Shown piece after piece: positions 10,536 through 22,445 of a stretch of 64,000 bases of DNA; the stretch's first letter is position 1, and each line of letters starts with the position of its first letter. A model generated the notes under the pieces. It did not search any database and was not told the origin of the DNA. It saw nothing but the letters and a program-made list of their open reading frames with translations. Source of the DNA: Moniliella sp. 'wahieum' (lineage: Eukaryota > Basidiomycota > Moniliellomycetes > Moniliellales > Moniliellaceae); NCBI GenBank assembly GCA_003971905.1, contig RSEE01000045.1, forward strand, positions 372,001-436,000, in the 5' to 3' direction. The translations under genes were made by a program, and so were the position numbers.

Positions 10536-12055
10536 TCACTCCGAGGGAAAGGGTGGGTGATCTGGCGTTGCGGCGTTGGCGTTGGCGTTGGCGTTGGCGG
10601 TGGCGTCGGCGTCGGCGTTGGCGTTGGCATCAGTGTCGGCTAGGTCGGTTGCGGCACCAGAGGAAGTTGAAGCGGTGGGAGGAAAAGGGTCCCGCAAGCC
10701 ATAGAGTGGGTCTACGAGGACGTGTTCGCGATGATCGCCAATGTCCTCGCTTGCTGGATGAGTAAACTCGTCGTCGCGGTCTTCTCCTGGATCATTCGTA
10801 GCGCCTTCAGCTGACGCCAAGCGAGCTCGGCTACCGAAAGGCCGCGGAAGTACACCCCTCTTGTTCCCAATGGCGGGCACTTTCTTCTGCCAAGGCCTCA
10901 AGCACGCTGACCCTTGTAAGGCTTGCGAAGCCGGAACCCGTACCCACCTAAATGGGCACTGGCCAAGCCGCCGCAACAACATTGGAGCCAGTGGTGCCTC
11001 CAAAGTGTCCTCGTACCCAATGTAGTCTTCCTCGTCGCTGTTCTCGCTTGGCTCCTCGGAAAGAGAGAAGAACTCGCCGCGTCAACGTGTCGGCGAGGTA
11101 GGCGAGAAAGTGGGCCCAACCACCTTTCCCACTGCCGGGTGGAGGACAACCTTGGTGTCAAAATCACGACCAAAAAAACAATCACTTGCCCCACTCTCCG
11201 TGGCCTTGGGAAGAGTGGGAGGGCGAAGGGTACGGAACGGGAGAGGCGCTGGGGACGGGGCTCGAACCGCACTCAAAGACGAATGGCCCGTAAGACCTTC
11301 GTGTGAGGTGCCAAGCCCGCGTAGAGGTGAGGCGGGGAGGAAGATGCGATTGCCTGAGACGAAGGGCGGACGTCGACAATGGATGTGCTGGCCATAGCAC
11401 CCACCAAGCTGTTCCCATTCCGTCTGTCGGGGCTCATACTAGGTGGACTGAGATCGACGCCAATGTAGTTGCCCATTCGGTCGGTCACAAGGGGGATCCA
11501 GCCGGGATTGCTGTACTGGGACGCGACCCAGCCGTCAGGACAAGACGCCATGTTGGCCTTGACCGGGGTCCCGAAGGCCCCACGGAGTCCGGAGAGTGAG
11601 GCCATGGCCTCCTCGATGGAGAGCATGGGCAAGCCCAGGACGAGCAGCACGGGAACGGGCCAGGGCGGCATCGGAGGAGAGCGACTCGTGTCCTGGCCAT
11701 TGACCAGCGCAAAGCTCTCCCGCACGGCAGCGGGCAAGTGGCGACCCAGGCGGCGCTCGAACTCCTGCACGGCCTCGGGGGCGGGGCAGCGGGCAGGTTG
11801 AGTGTGTCGGCGACCTGGGGAACTGGCGCCGGCACCAGGTGGGATGCGGGCCAGGGGCGCAGAACGGGGGTAGGCGGCATCCTGGCCGGGGGGGAGACGC
11901 GGAGCGGGGGGGGGGGTCGGGGACGGAGGAGGCGGGGGCGGTGAAGGCAGGCGCCACGAGGGTCGACGCCGACGCCCCAGTCGGTGGGGGTGCGCTCGGA
12001 GGGGGGGGGGCAGGGCGGCGCGGAAGAAGGCGGCGACGGCGGGCAGGAAGGGCAT
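10536..12055 (-). CDS. KNR4: Smi1/Knr4 family protein (cell wall and growth control)
   Basis: Intrinsically disordered hub linking cell wall synthesis, Slt2 signalling and growth in yeasts. After a Pro-rich N-terminal region (start MPFLPAVAAFF at 12055), the globular SMI1/KNR4 core reads EAVQEFERRLGRHLPAAVRESF, LVNGQD, GLPMLSIEEAM, NPGWIPLVTDRMGNYIGVDLSPP, and later FGRDFDTKVVLHPAVGKGGWAHFLA. Between DLSPP and the FGRDF block lies an extra segment of about 90 codons that probably contains an intron. Two slips flank the conserved GQVIVFFGRDF motif near 11165-11178, one in a seven-base T run. The C-terminal tail is acidic, then ends in an Ala-Asn repeat. It is divergently arranged with the FYV7-like gene, 350 bp apart. 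Confidence 0.9.
10571..10631 (-). repeat. hexamer repeat coding Ala-Asn/Ala-Asp
   Basis: About ten copies of a 6-bp unit (GTTGGC and GTCGGC on the plus strand) give an alternating Ala-Asn/Ala-Asp stretch near the C-terminus of KNR4. Length polymorphism is expected. Confidence 0.85.
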
Positions 12056-12406
12056 GGCAGCCGAGGGAGCCGAGGGGGCCGAGGGAGCGCGGGCCGGTGG
12101 GGCCGACAGAAGGAGCGGTGGTGTGGTGGGCGCTGCGATCGGCGACGGCGGGCTGAGATCAGCGATCGGGGGCGCCCAGCCGAGTGCCAGGTGCCGCACG
12201 TGCGGTGAAATGTTCACCCGCCGCCCGCCACGCGCCCGCAGACGGGCAGTGCCACGTCCTGCCACGTCCCTGCGTCGGTGCAACCGTAGCATTTGCGCGC
12301 GGGCCACGTGATTCCATGCACCCGTTGTACCATTGTCGGTGCAACTGGCCGCCGCATTTTTCGTAGAGTGGGGGCCGCCGCTCCCCCACCGCTCTCCCCC
12401 ACCTCC
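12056..12406. promoter_or_regulatory. shared divergent promoter of KNR4 and the FYV7-like gene
   Basis: A 351-bp interval between two divergent starts. GC-rich, no convincing TATA box by eye. Confidence 0.4.
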
Positions 12407-13354
12407 ATGGCCGGCACCAAGCGCAGCGCCGACACCAGCGCGGCAGCGCCCGCCCGCCCAGCTCCACAAGGGCCAGGCCGCGGCACTGGATTCCGCATTG
12501 CCCCTGCGCCATGCCACGCGACGCGTACCAGGCGGAAGTACGTGCCTCCTAGTCCCATGTTCCTGCCTTGCGCCTGCGCCTGCCTCTGCCTCTGCTCACG
12601 TTGCCCTTCCGTTCCAGTACAACGCAAGAAGCCGAGCTGATCGAGAAGGCGAGAATCAAGAAGGCATATGCCAAGGGCGTGCCCAGCGTGCGCTGGACGC
12701 TCCTTCGCAGCTCCTCTGTCCCCCGGCCACCCACGAGGACGAAAGCGAGCTGGCCTCCTCGGGACCAGAGGACTGAATTCCGAGTCCGAGTCCGAGTCCG
12801 GCCGGTCCGAGTCCGGGTCCGAGTCCGGGTCCGAGTCCGGGTCCGAGTCCGGTCCGAGTCCCAGTCCCAGTCTGACGACGACGATGCATCGAGCAGCAGG
12901 AAGGTTGTCAACGACTCATGGCGCACACCCTGCCAGTCGAGGGAGGAGGCCGAGGAGGAGCAGGGCCGATTTGCTTCGCAGTCCAACCCCCTCGCCTCGC
13001 TGTTAGACCAAGCGGAGGAGGAGCTGACCAAGAAAGACAAGCGGGAAGGATGGCAGCGCCACCTGCAGAAGGGGAGGAAAACGTGCGTTTGCCCAGGCCA
13101 AGAAGGAAGCGCAGGCGCAAGCTGCCCGCCTGGCTGCCCTGGAGCGCCAGGAGAAGCGCGAGGCTCAAGCGGCTCGCAAAACTCCCGACGAGGCTCGTGC
13201 CGAAGCGCGGGGCCAACGTGTGCGCCATTCCAAGCTGTGGAACAAACCTGCTGGCTCGCACCAAGGAAGGGCGCGCAACCAGCCCAACCTTTCGGCGCGG
13301 GTGAATGTATACTTGGATCGGATCAAGAAGAACCAAGCTGGCGGGCGCCGATGA
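12407..13354 (+). CDS. FYV7: FYV7-like rRNA-processing protein
   Basis: Nucleolar protein for early 18S rRNA processing in the Fyv7 family (Pfam rRNA_processing). Exon 1 gives MAGTKRSADTS and then GTGFRIAPA, with PRDAYQAE in the adjoining frame. An 80-bp intron (12538-12617, GTACGT...TTCCAG) follows. Exon 2 carries the basic helix AELIEKARIKKAYAK, a Ser-Glu/Ser-Gly acidic repeat, NPLASLLDQAEEELTKK, a coiled helix QAKKEAQAQAARLAALERQEKR, and the family-like end QPNLSARVNVYLDRIKKNQ. That ending matches the GQPLMGPKIEDLLDKIK end of yeast Fyv7. Several single-base slips (near 12510, 12628 and 13250) break the frame. The acidic repeat insert makes it longer than yeast Fyv7 (151 aa). Assignment rests on the N- and C-terminal motifs. 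Confidence 0.65.
12779..12866 (+). repeat. GAGTCC-type hexamer repeat coding Ser-Glu/Ser-Gly
   Basis: About fourteen degenerate copies of a 6-bp unit (GAGTCC/GGGTCC) inside the FYV7-like gene, giving an acidic Ser-rich stretch in one frame. Confidence 0.85.
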
Positions 13355-14087
13355 GGCGGCCCCTCGGCTCCTCTCGGCTCCCCTCGGCTCCCCATTTCTG
13401 TTCATCTCGTGCCATCCATCTTGTGCTACCCCTCCCACATCGAGTCTTCTCGCCGCCTCCTCTTCCAATTAGATCAAACGATTGTGCTTGCCTTGCCTTC
13501 CAACAGGTACTGTACAGGAGACGGATACCAGACCAGTCGACTGCAGGGAAATCCAGCCCACAACGGAGGGTACTGTGCATCGCACGGGGAGAAAGAGGAC
13601 GCGTAAGGTCTCCATCGCCAACGTGGGAAGCCAGGAGACATTCTCCTCAACAGGATCCAATCCGACAGAGAGAGAACACGTGAACAGACACGAGACAGGA
13701 CTGCCATCCAATCGAAACCAAGGGGGGCCAAAAGATAGTGGAGCGCCGGGAAAAGAGCAGTGTTGCCTGGGCAATCACACGTCACGGGCCGATCGTGCAA
13801 CCCAGAGTCGTCGTAGGGTACGCCCAAACAAAAACAGAGCAAAGCGAAATTCGCACAACTGTGTCGTCTCAACAGCCACAAAGGCGAGAAGCCGTACTAC
13901 ATGGAGAGGATATAATAGATGGAATGAGGGGGGGGGGGGGGGAGAAAAGAAGGAGCATGCGTAAGGAACGTAGGTTCACACTCGTACACGGGAATCGGCG
14001 CCATCGCCATTGCTCAGGGCACACGCTCAAATGGGGTCAGATGGGAGAACCAAGCGCATATTAGAAGGGGTAGCGTGGGAGGGGGCA
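13355..14087. other. intergenic between convergent FYV7-like gene and formin
   Basis: Presumed 3' UTRs of both genes. A 15-base G run lies at 13928-13942. Open frames here overlap on several strands and show no family resemblance. Confidence 0.5.
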
Positions 14088-17000
14088 CTACTCCATTGCC
14101 ATGGGAGGGGAGGGGAGGAGGGGACTGGAGGGGGCGTGGTGGCGCTTCCCAGTCACGGGGGAAGTGATCGAGGCAGGATCGGGCGAGGTAGGAGAGGGCG
14201 GAAAGCGTGCGTCGTCGTCCCAGGCAGAAATCTGGGGAACCAAGGGAGACGATGCCGGTTCCGAAGAGGCAGGCACCACGTCCAGCATCCGATGCCCCTC
14301 CTCTGATCCACCACCAAGTTCACGCCTGTGCCGTGGCCGGACGCGACGACGGGCCGAGCGTGCTGCGCCCTCCTCGTCGGCCGTGCCGGACTGGGACAAA
14401 CGCGAGGCGTCACCTTTTTGGAGCTCGGCAAGGAGCGTCTCGGCCAAGATGGATGTGGATTGACGGTTCGCAGCCTTGAGCGCCGACATGGCCGGCATCT
14501 CTGGCTCGTTGCCTTCAACAGGCGGGGCCGGCTCAGCAAGACCAGAAGTTGGCGCACCCATTGAATAGGACGGCAGCGTCGGCGGTACCGAAGGTGCGGC
14601 CGGATCCGAAACCATTGTCCCCGACACGTTGGATGCAAGTGACCGAGCCGAGGCGTGACGGCGAGCCTTGCGTCTATGCCGGCCGGAAGGTCCACCCGTC
14701 TGCCGCAAATGACCCAACAGCGACTCGAGCAATTGCCCATCCTCCGACGCAGCCGATTCCTTGCGCTGCAGAGCGAGTTGGCGTTCCTTCTCTCTCTCTT
14801 CTGCCAGCGCACGGCGCTTGTCCTCCAGCTCGCGCTGCTCGTTGATCAGAGCATTATCCTTCTGCGCCTTGCGGTACGAGGCGACAAATTCGCGGAAAAT
14901 GCCAAAAAGTCCTCGGTGCGAAGCAGTTGCTGGGCCGGAAGCCACGCCGACGCGGGTCCGGACCCTCCCCATAAAACCGCAACACATCCGCATAAATCCG
15001 TTCCGACTTTTGCACTTGGTCGCTCAGTCGGCTCAGCTCTTCAGACGCAGTCTGCAGGAAAGGCAGCATCAGGCGCGCATATGGATCGGCCACAGTTTCC
15101 TGATTCTCAAGATGCGGTCCAGCTCCCGCTTGTGTGGTAGCTGCCCGACTTGAGCTCGGCGAGCTCGCGCTTGAGATCCAGCAATTGCACTAAAACAGCC
15201 CGGTTGAGTCAGAGGAAAAGAAATACACGACAAAGGGGGAGAAAAAAGAAACCAAAAAACGTACCTCGGCACGCCGCCGCTGGCGCCTCGAGCTCGATGA
15301 GGAAACTCTCTGTCTCGGGGAAACACTGGTGCACGGAGCGCTCAACAAAGTGCAGCAAGGGTGCCATCAGCAGCTTTCGTCGACAAGCTTGTTGATGGAC
15401 GAGATCTTGAACCCAAACGCACCCCCTTGGATGCCGGTTTGCGTTGAGAAAGTTGCCCATGGTGAGAATGATGTGAAGCAGGCGGGAAAAGTGAGGCGCA
15501 TGCATCAACTGTTCGGCGCCGGTACGAATCTTGAGCTGGTAGACTCGATCAGGTCGTACGTTTCGCGATAGCGAGAGTAGTAGAGCAATCCCTGCACCTT
15601 TTCCTGAGGTGAGGCACGGTCATCAAAGAACCACCAATCGATCCGCAGGGTGCAGCAGCAGCAATTGCTCGTTCGACGCATTGCGGTACTCACCCAGCTG
15701 GCCTTTGGTCTCGCTCTCAGGATAGTGCCGCAGCAGTTCGGACAGAAAGCCTTGGTCCAAAATCGAGGGGCGACAATGGGTAATGTCGTCAGCCACTTCC
15801 TCGGGCGTAGCATGCTTGCTGTCCGTGATACGAGACTTGACCCGGCGCAAGATGAGCTCGATGCCTTGCCGTGTCTGGAGGGAGAGGTGACTGGTCAATT
15901 CCACCTTGGGCTTCTTGGCCGTGGCAAGAGCCTTCTTGGGCATCTGAGCGGCGGAAGTCCGATTCCATCACTTGGAACAGGCCCGACGATTTGAGAGCCT
16001 GGGCCAGCGCAAGCTCATCCACATCCATTCCCTCGCTCTGGCCCCAAATCGTCTCGGCAGCATGAGCGGGGGGCAGCTTGTCCCATTGCAGCTGCTTCAT
16101 CCGTGCGCTCGCCATCTCCAACACCTCTTTCCGCCTCAGCATCTCCCGCATCATCGCCGAGTCAGGCGGGGGGGGAGGTGCAGCGGGGCCAGCCATCCCA
16201 CGGGGGCCCATGTACGAGTTGCGCATGTTGAGCACCGAATCGCGCATCCCATTCGCGGCCGCGTGAGGCGACGCGGGCGAACGCGGCAGCGCCGAATTGG
16301 CCGATGGACGAAGACCAGCCATTCCGCCCATCCGGCCAGTGCAACGTTCAACGGGGGTGGCGGTGGAGGCGGCGGCGGAGGAGGAGGGGCATCATCCCCA
16401 GCAGCGGTCGTAGCCAGTGAAGAGGGGAGCGGCCCGGGCGGTGGTGGTGGTGGGGGAGGTGGGGGGGGAGGGGGAGAAGAAAGTGGCGATAATGATGGAA
16501 GTGGTGATGAGGATGGGATGGGGATGGGGATGGGGATGAGATGGAGATGGGGGCAGCAGGAAGCAGAACGAGACTCTGGCCTCAATGAGTGCAGGCTCCG
16601 ACTTGTGTGCAGAGGGTGGTTTAGATCCAGGGTTACGCACGCTTCCGGCCCAGGAGTAGGTGTCAGCGCGCGTGCGGAAGAAAGGGCGGGCTCGGGACGA
16701 GGGGTAACCGCGGGCTCGGATCCAGGCGTAAATGCAAGACCCGACTCCATCTCCGCTTGAGCTGGGTCTCAAGCTCAGGCGCATACCCAGGCTCACTTCC
16801 AGGTCTGGCAGCAGACTGAGACGCGTGCGCCGGAGCCCAGTCTGGAGCAGAAGAGCGCATGGCGGGAGGAACGGCAGAAGAGGCAGGAGAGGAGACGTCT
16901 CTGGCCCCTCGGTCCCGATGGCCAAGGTAGGTGTGAGAGTCGGCACGGCGCTGTGGATGCTGGCGCCGACGGACGGCGAGCGACGCTGGATTGGTCCCCG

Positions 17001-20000
17001 CTGGAGGTAGTTGTTCTCCCCGGGAGGGGCACGGGGAGGCTCGTAGGCGGTAGCTCTTCGCGCCGGGGAGGAGGGCGAGAGAGAGGACGACCGATGGGAC
17101 GCTGGCTCTCCAATCCGGCGCCTGCCCGGCGGGGCGAAGCAGCGAAAGCGATGCCGGAGCACGTGTCGGGGACAAGGAGTCTGCCACTGCGAGCTGAGAA
17201 GACGAATGGGGAGCCGCCTCGCAGGGACAAGAGAAGGCGCCAAAGTGGGAGACGATGTCGACCTCTGCGACGATTGGCGCGAGAGCGAAGGAATCTCGTT
17301 CCAGCTCAAGGAAGGGTTGGTGGCACTTGGTGTTACTCCCGTTCCCGCCCTGTCATATGCCGACGCCATTTCACGCTCCATGCGTTCGCCAGCAGGAATG
17401 GTCGGCGTAGCTGAGGCAGCTGATGCAGATGCGGGTGGTGATTCTGGCACGGGCATGGGCAAAGATGCTGGTGATGGTGCTGAACCTGGCGCTGGCCTTG
17501 GCGCTGAAGTAGGGGCGTGACCAAGTGGCCTGAAGTGGACCGGGACGTATCGATCTTGTGCTGTCAACGGGCACGGCCACCTGAACTGCGCCCTCAGCTT
17601 CGGACAAGGACGAGCGGTCGGGCGTGTGTTCTGCCTCGCGGTCTGGCAGACTGGGGTCGGAGTAGGACGCGACTGCGCCCGAGGGCGTACGGGAAGAAGG
17701 GTCTGCGGCAGCAAGAGAGGGGGCTTCAGACCGTTGGCGCGCTTTCAGCCTTGCTTCGCGTGCGCCCGCCATGCGCGAGCCCATGTCGGCGTTCGAGGCA
17801 GGCGACGAGCCAGGGCAGCCTCGATCTGGGTGCGGACCTGCGCGGCGGCAGCGCGTCCGAAGGCGAGTCGGGGGCCTGCGAAAACGTCAAGTGTCCCTCG
17901 GACGAGGGCGTGAGCAGCGCCGCTGCACCCAGCTCGGCCGCACCATCCTCGCTCGCCCCGTCCACCTCGTACCTCGTTTCTGGCTCGCTTCCTCCTCCAC
18001 CGTCGGCTGAAGACGCTCGGCCTGCCTTGCCTCCTCCAGGCCGGCGTGAGCCATAGGAAGCCCACCCGACGTGCGCACACTCTCCTCCCCATTGGCCCAG
18101 GGTGGGAGCCCGGTCCAGACGCCGAGCCAGCGACAGAGCTCGAGCCCACCACCGAGCCCGAACCCAACCCCGAACCTGATCCCGAACCCGATGCCGACCC
18201 TGGCCTGCGATGACCACGTTTGGACGTGAGGATCTTTTCCGTCCGAACACGCTCGACTTGCTTGCGCAGCGCATCCTCCATCTTGCGAATCAACACGGGC
18301 GTATCCTCCCGCCCATCGTCGGGGGTATGGTGGATGGGCCTGTTGGATCAACTGTTGAGCCTCCCACAGCTGCACCTCCAAGTGCGCGCACCGATCAATG
18401 AACGCTTCTTGCATCTGCGCCGCATCCAGCTCAAGTGCATCCTTGTTCTCCCTTGCCAGGACAGGTCGGCCTCGAGCTGCGCGACGCGCTTGCGCAGCTC
18501 AGCAAGTTCCGACGCCAGCTCCACCGTCTCTTGAGCCAGGGACCGATCCACCGTGGCCAACTCCGCGCGGTAGCGCGCGGAGTCGGACCGCGTTCGTCCA
18601 CGGCCTGGTCCTTCCCCGACGTGGGAGGCAGCACGGGCCACCGGATCGGCCTCCTGGTCCGCAGCTGCACAGGTGCGCGTTGGGACAGGCGCGCAAGGCG
18701 CTGCGAGGCCACCTTGAGCTGGACTTGGAGGTCCTTTTGGATGACTCGGCCTCGCTCAGTTGCGCTTGCAGCTCATTCCGTTCGGAGCGGAGGGTATCGA
18801 GCTGGCCTTGGTCTTCAATCTGCTGCACGAGCTTGTTGACGCTCAAGCCTACCGTCGAGGCGAAATCGTTCCCACGGAGGAACTCGCCCTTCTCATCCAT
18901 CGCAACCGCCGTGACGAGAGAATCGATGAGCTTGTACCGCGTGGCCAGGCCTCGGGGTCCTGTTGGATCAAGAGCAGATGCTGGAGGGCAGAGAGGAAAA
19001 AGTCGTAGGCGCGGGACCTTCGACCTTGCTCACGATTGCCTTGAACACGTCCACCGGGTCCGACAGGTCGCCACCCTGCAACAGCCCGCCCTCGCAGCTC
19101 TCGTTGAGCTCCTCCAGATCGGCCGCGCGCCAGCCTCAAACACCTCGATCTGCTGGTCCAGATCAGGGTACTTGAACGCGCGCAGCTTGATGAGAATCCG
19201 TTGCAGGCCCGACGCGTCCAGCTGGTTGCGCAAGTGCACGCGCACTTGGTAGTCGGGCGCAATAGCAGGATGCAGAATCGCATTGATGAGGAACATGGTG
19301 TTGACCGCGTACTCGTTGAGTGTTGTTTCGTGCGACGCAGCACCCAGTCGAGCAATTCGTGCGACGCGCCCACCAAGCTGCCCATCTTGCCCGCCCATCG
19401 ATCGTGCGCTCCAGCACGCTCATCCACGCATCGAACCGGCCATGCGTGCCCTCGCTCTGGCGAAGATCATCAAACCCGCGCAGCACAAGTTGCTGCCCTA
19501 AGGTTTTTCCCAATGGCACAAAAACAACAAAATGTCGGCCACCTGCCGACGCGTGGGAAGGTGGCCGACGTTGTGGAGGCCACAATGCTCGATACACACT
19601 TGGGTTGTCGAAGCGCATCGTTCGCGCCCGGACGCGAGTTGAACAGCGCACGGAACGCCTTGAGCACCCCAAACTCGAGCCGAATGTCAGCTTCCGTCTT
19701 GAGTTGCTTTTGGTGCAGCGTGGCCAGCAGCTGGCCCAGCGTCGCCGTGCCCTCGGCATGCACAAACTCGTCGATCCAGCCCATGGCGCACGTGCGCAAG
19801 GTCACAGCCAACGCTTCCAGGTCAGTCACGGTCACTTTGCCATCCTGGATGCGGCGGATGAACCGTTCGGGCGAGGAACGGGTACTTAAGCCGGTCCCTT
19901 GGCCTTGGTGGCCCTTGCTGGGGGTCGACGTGGTGGTAGCCGGAGCGGCGTGGCGGCGCGTGCGAGCCGCGTGCCACTCGGTGAGTCGGTCGTTGTACAC

Positions 20001-21277
20001 GAGCGACCACTTGTTGTCTGTGCTCATGGCCATCATGTTTTTGCTCGAAGACGCGCGCCGCCACCTTCCAGCAGATCCAGTTTCTCAACCAACTCCTCAA
20101 ACATGCGCTCTACCGTCGCCTCATCCGGACGTTCCATGTAAAACTCGGCTGGGCCAGAGCGAGTGACAGTTTCCTTCATCCCCGCTAGAGTGGGCAGAGC
20201 ACCCGACCCACTAGCAGCGCGCGGGGGAGGCGCATAGGGTCGATTTGGGTTGGAGGAGTTGGGCTCGATGGATCGGCCAGCGAGGAGCCAGACAAGGAAG
20301 GTCCGGGAAGGTGTGGTGCGCTTGGCCTTTGTCTTCACTGGTGGCAAGTCAGGTTCAGAAAGAGTGAGGTGCAGGGGTAGAGAGTGGACCGCGGGGAGAG
20401 AGATGCTGGCAGAGGCACCAACCGGAGAGGCACTGCTCGACAGGGGGGGGAAAGGACCCAGTCCCACTGGTGTCGCGGCAGAGGATGGGTGCCCAGTGCT
20501 GGCCAAAGGACTGGGCAAGGCCGGGTTGCTGCCGCTGACCGTCATCGGGTGAGGGGACGAAGAAAAGCCATTTCCGGCAGACACGCCAAGTGCGCCGCGG
20601 GAGGGTGGGAACAGAAGGGGAAGCCGACGAGCAGAAGAACGGCGGTTTGGCACACGTCAGGCCCTGGGGAACAACACTTGGCTTGTATCCCTCTGTGTGG
20701 ACGAGGCAGCGGTGTGGAAGGGTGGGGGGTGTTGGTGTGGTGGTGGTGGTGGCGGCGCTGAAGAGAGGAGACGAAGACTGCGACCCGAGCCGTTCGTGGG
20801 CGTCGCGGCCAAACCCAAAGGAAGACGCGGCGAGCGTTTGAGATGAGGATCCAGCCGAGGTGCGCGACGAGGGGTGAGCGGCATGGCGCGCGGCCCACTC
20901 GGCCTCGCCTGGCAGTGGTGTGGTGCCAGACGCAGAGGAGATGGGCTGAGAAGCAGGGGTGTCAGCAGGGTGGCCTACGCAGAGAGCGGAGGATGGGAGA
21001 GCGCAGGACGCACAGTAAGGTTGCCGTACAAGACGGAATCGCGCGAGAAGCCGGTATGGCCGGTCAGGGTGGGGGCGGAGATGTCGTGGACTGTGTCCCA
21101 AAGGCGCGTGGGCGGGGGCGGGAGAAGAGGGAGGTCGGGGGCGGGGCGGCGGGGGGGAGCGGGGCGGCGGCGGCGGGAGGGGGAGAGGGAGGGTGCGGGC
21201 AGCTCGGAGTCGGGCTGGTCGTTGGATGGGCTGGGCGCGGCGCCTCGTGGGCGGCGGCGGTCAAAGAGGGACTTCAT
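14088..21277 (-). CDS. BNI1: Bni1-type formin (actin nucleator, polarity)
   Basis: Rho-activated nucleator of actin cables, the largest gene here (about 2,300 codons). Start MKSLFDRRRPRG at 21277; an intron around 20944-20979 joins HPPLSA to PISSASG. Domains in order: Rho-binding GBD (RPDEATVERMFEELVEKLDLL, then DNKWSLVYNDRLTEWHAAR), FH3/DID (SPERFIRRIQDGKVTVTDLEAL, GWIDEFVHAEGTATLGQLL, FRALFNSRPGANDAL), coiled coil about 18.4-18.9 kb, a long Ser/Pro-rich linker, FH1 polyproline about 16.16-16.48 kb, FH2 (MKQLQWDKLPPAHAAETIWG, and HFSRLLHIILTMGNFLNA near 15.47 kb), a basic helix FREFVASYRKAQKDNAL, and a DAD-like end (GQLLESLLGHLRQT then RHRRKARR). Frame slips are frequent; one at 20037-20044 sits in an A run inside the GBD. 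Stop at 14088. Confidence 0.93.
16140..16545 (-). repeat. formin FH1 low-complexity block
   Basis: GC-rich polyproline coding sequence (runs of 8-16 Pro on the minus strand) followed upstream by a GGGATG hexamer repeat (about 16514-16540) that reads as Pro-Ile alternation. FH1 binds profilin-actin. The antisense frame gives long poly-Gly, which is only a shadow. Confidence 0.85.
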
Positions 21278-22445
21278 GCGGCAGGCTGCGCAGGGGCGCC
21301 AACAATCGAAGCAGACATGAACCGGGCGGCGGCGAGAGAGAGCGTAAGCGAGGATGGGGGTGGGGGCGGGGGCGGAGGCGACGGCGACGATGAAGGCGAC
21401 GATGAAGGCGAGGGCGACGGGGCGAGGCGAGGGCGACGGGAACGACAGAGGCGGCGGAGCGGAGGCAGATGGCACGAGTGATGCTGCGAGCGGGCGGTGC
21501 GGCGGAGCTTCTGGCGGCGGCGAAAGCGGAGGCGGCGCTGCTCCCGTGGGCGGCTCGGGGGGCAGATGCGCCGAGCAGCGCAGCGCAGCACAGCGCCAGT
21601 GTGCGCGCATCCGCCTCCGCCGAACACACACTGCCCCCGTGCGGCGGGCCATGCATCGCAACGCCTCGGCTGGATGCGCATCACGTGTCACATGCATCCC
21701 ACTCAGATTCACTCTGGTATTCGCCGGCAGCTGGGGCGGTGCGAGGCGAATGTACAACGCGTAGTTGAGCTGAAATTGCAACCCCACTGAATCCTCCGGC
21801 GACGATCCCAGCACGCGCCCACGAGTAAAGGGGGAGTGGTGGAGGTGCGCGCTGTCCGCATCACCCGTCCCGCGCCGCCGCCAGGCCTGCGTCGGGGTGC
21901 CCTGGCTCTGCCTGGCATGCCACGCCCATCGCGTCTTCGCCCCTCCCGCCCCATCTCGGATCTCACATTCGATCTCACACCAACCAAACCCACCGCCTCC
22001 ACCGCCCCTGTCACACGCGCCTGCATCGCAAGCTTCAAGCTGCCCTCCGTCGTGCGCACGCACCCGTCCATAGATTGCCTTCTCAGACGCCGCTACAGGC
22101 TGTGGGCACGCAGGATGCAAGCCAGCCAGCCACGCCCGCCCACCGCACCAGCTCTGCGTCAGATCCGCGCCCGGCGCGCATCGGCCCCAGCGACGTGTCG
22201 CGCGCCCATGCCAGTCGCCGCAGCAAGGCGGTAGCCAGGCACCCGGTGGGCCGGGTCGCTAGCCGCCCGCTGCTACCGGCACCACCACCGCGTCCGTCGG
22301 TGCGCCGGCGCGGAGCAAAGAAGCTGCTTACTGACCCAACCGATCCCGGTTCGACCGGCGACGCAAGGTGGAGCTCAGCCAGGCCATAGGCCGTGGCCAG
22401 GCGCAGACGCAGTGCATACCAGTCCGTCTTGGTTTCAGCGTACCG
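21278..22445. other. formin promoter and flank
   Basis: Very GC-rich. Several overlapping open frames exist on both strands (for example plus 22075-22389), none with recognised motifs. The right half is presumably 3' flank of the minus-strand gene that follows. Confidence 0.4.

Noticed and set aside
13482-13964. 160-codon plus-strand open frame downstream of the FYV7-like gene
   Set aside because: Overlapped by equally long frames on the other strand, ends in a poly-G run, and has no recognised motif.
15972-16760. Long plus-strand open frame rich in Gly
   Set aside because: It is the antisense shadow of the formin FH1/FH2 region; the poly-Gly runs mirror the polyproline of FH1.
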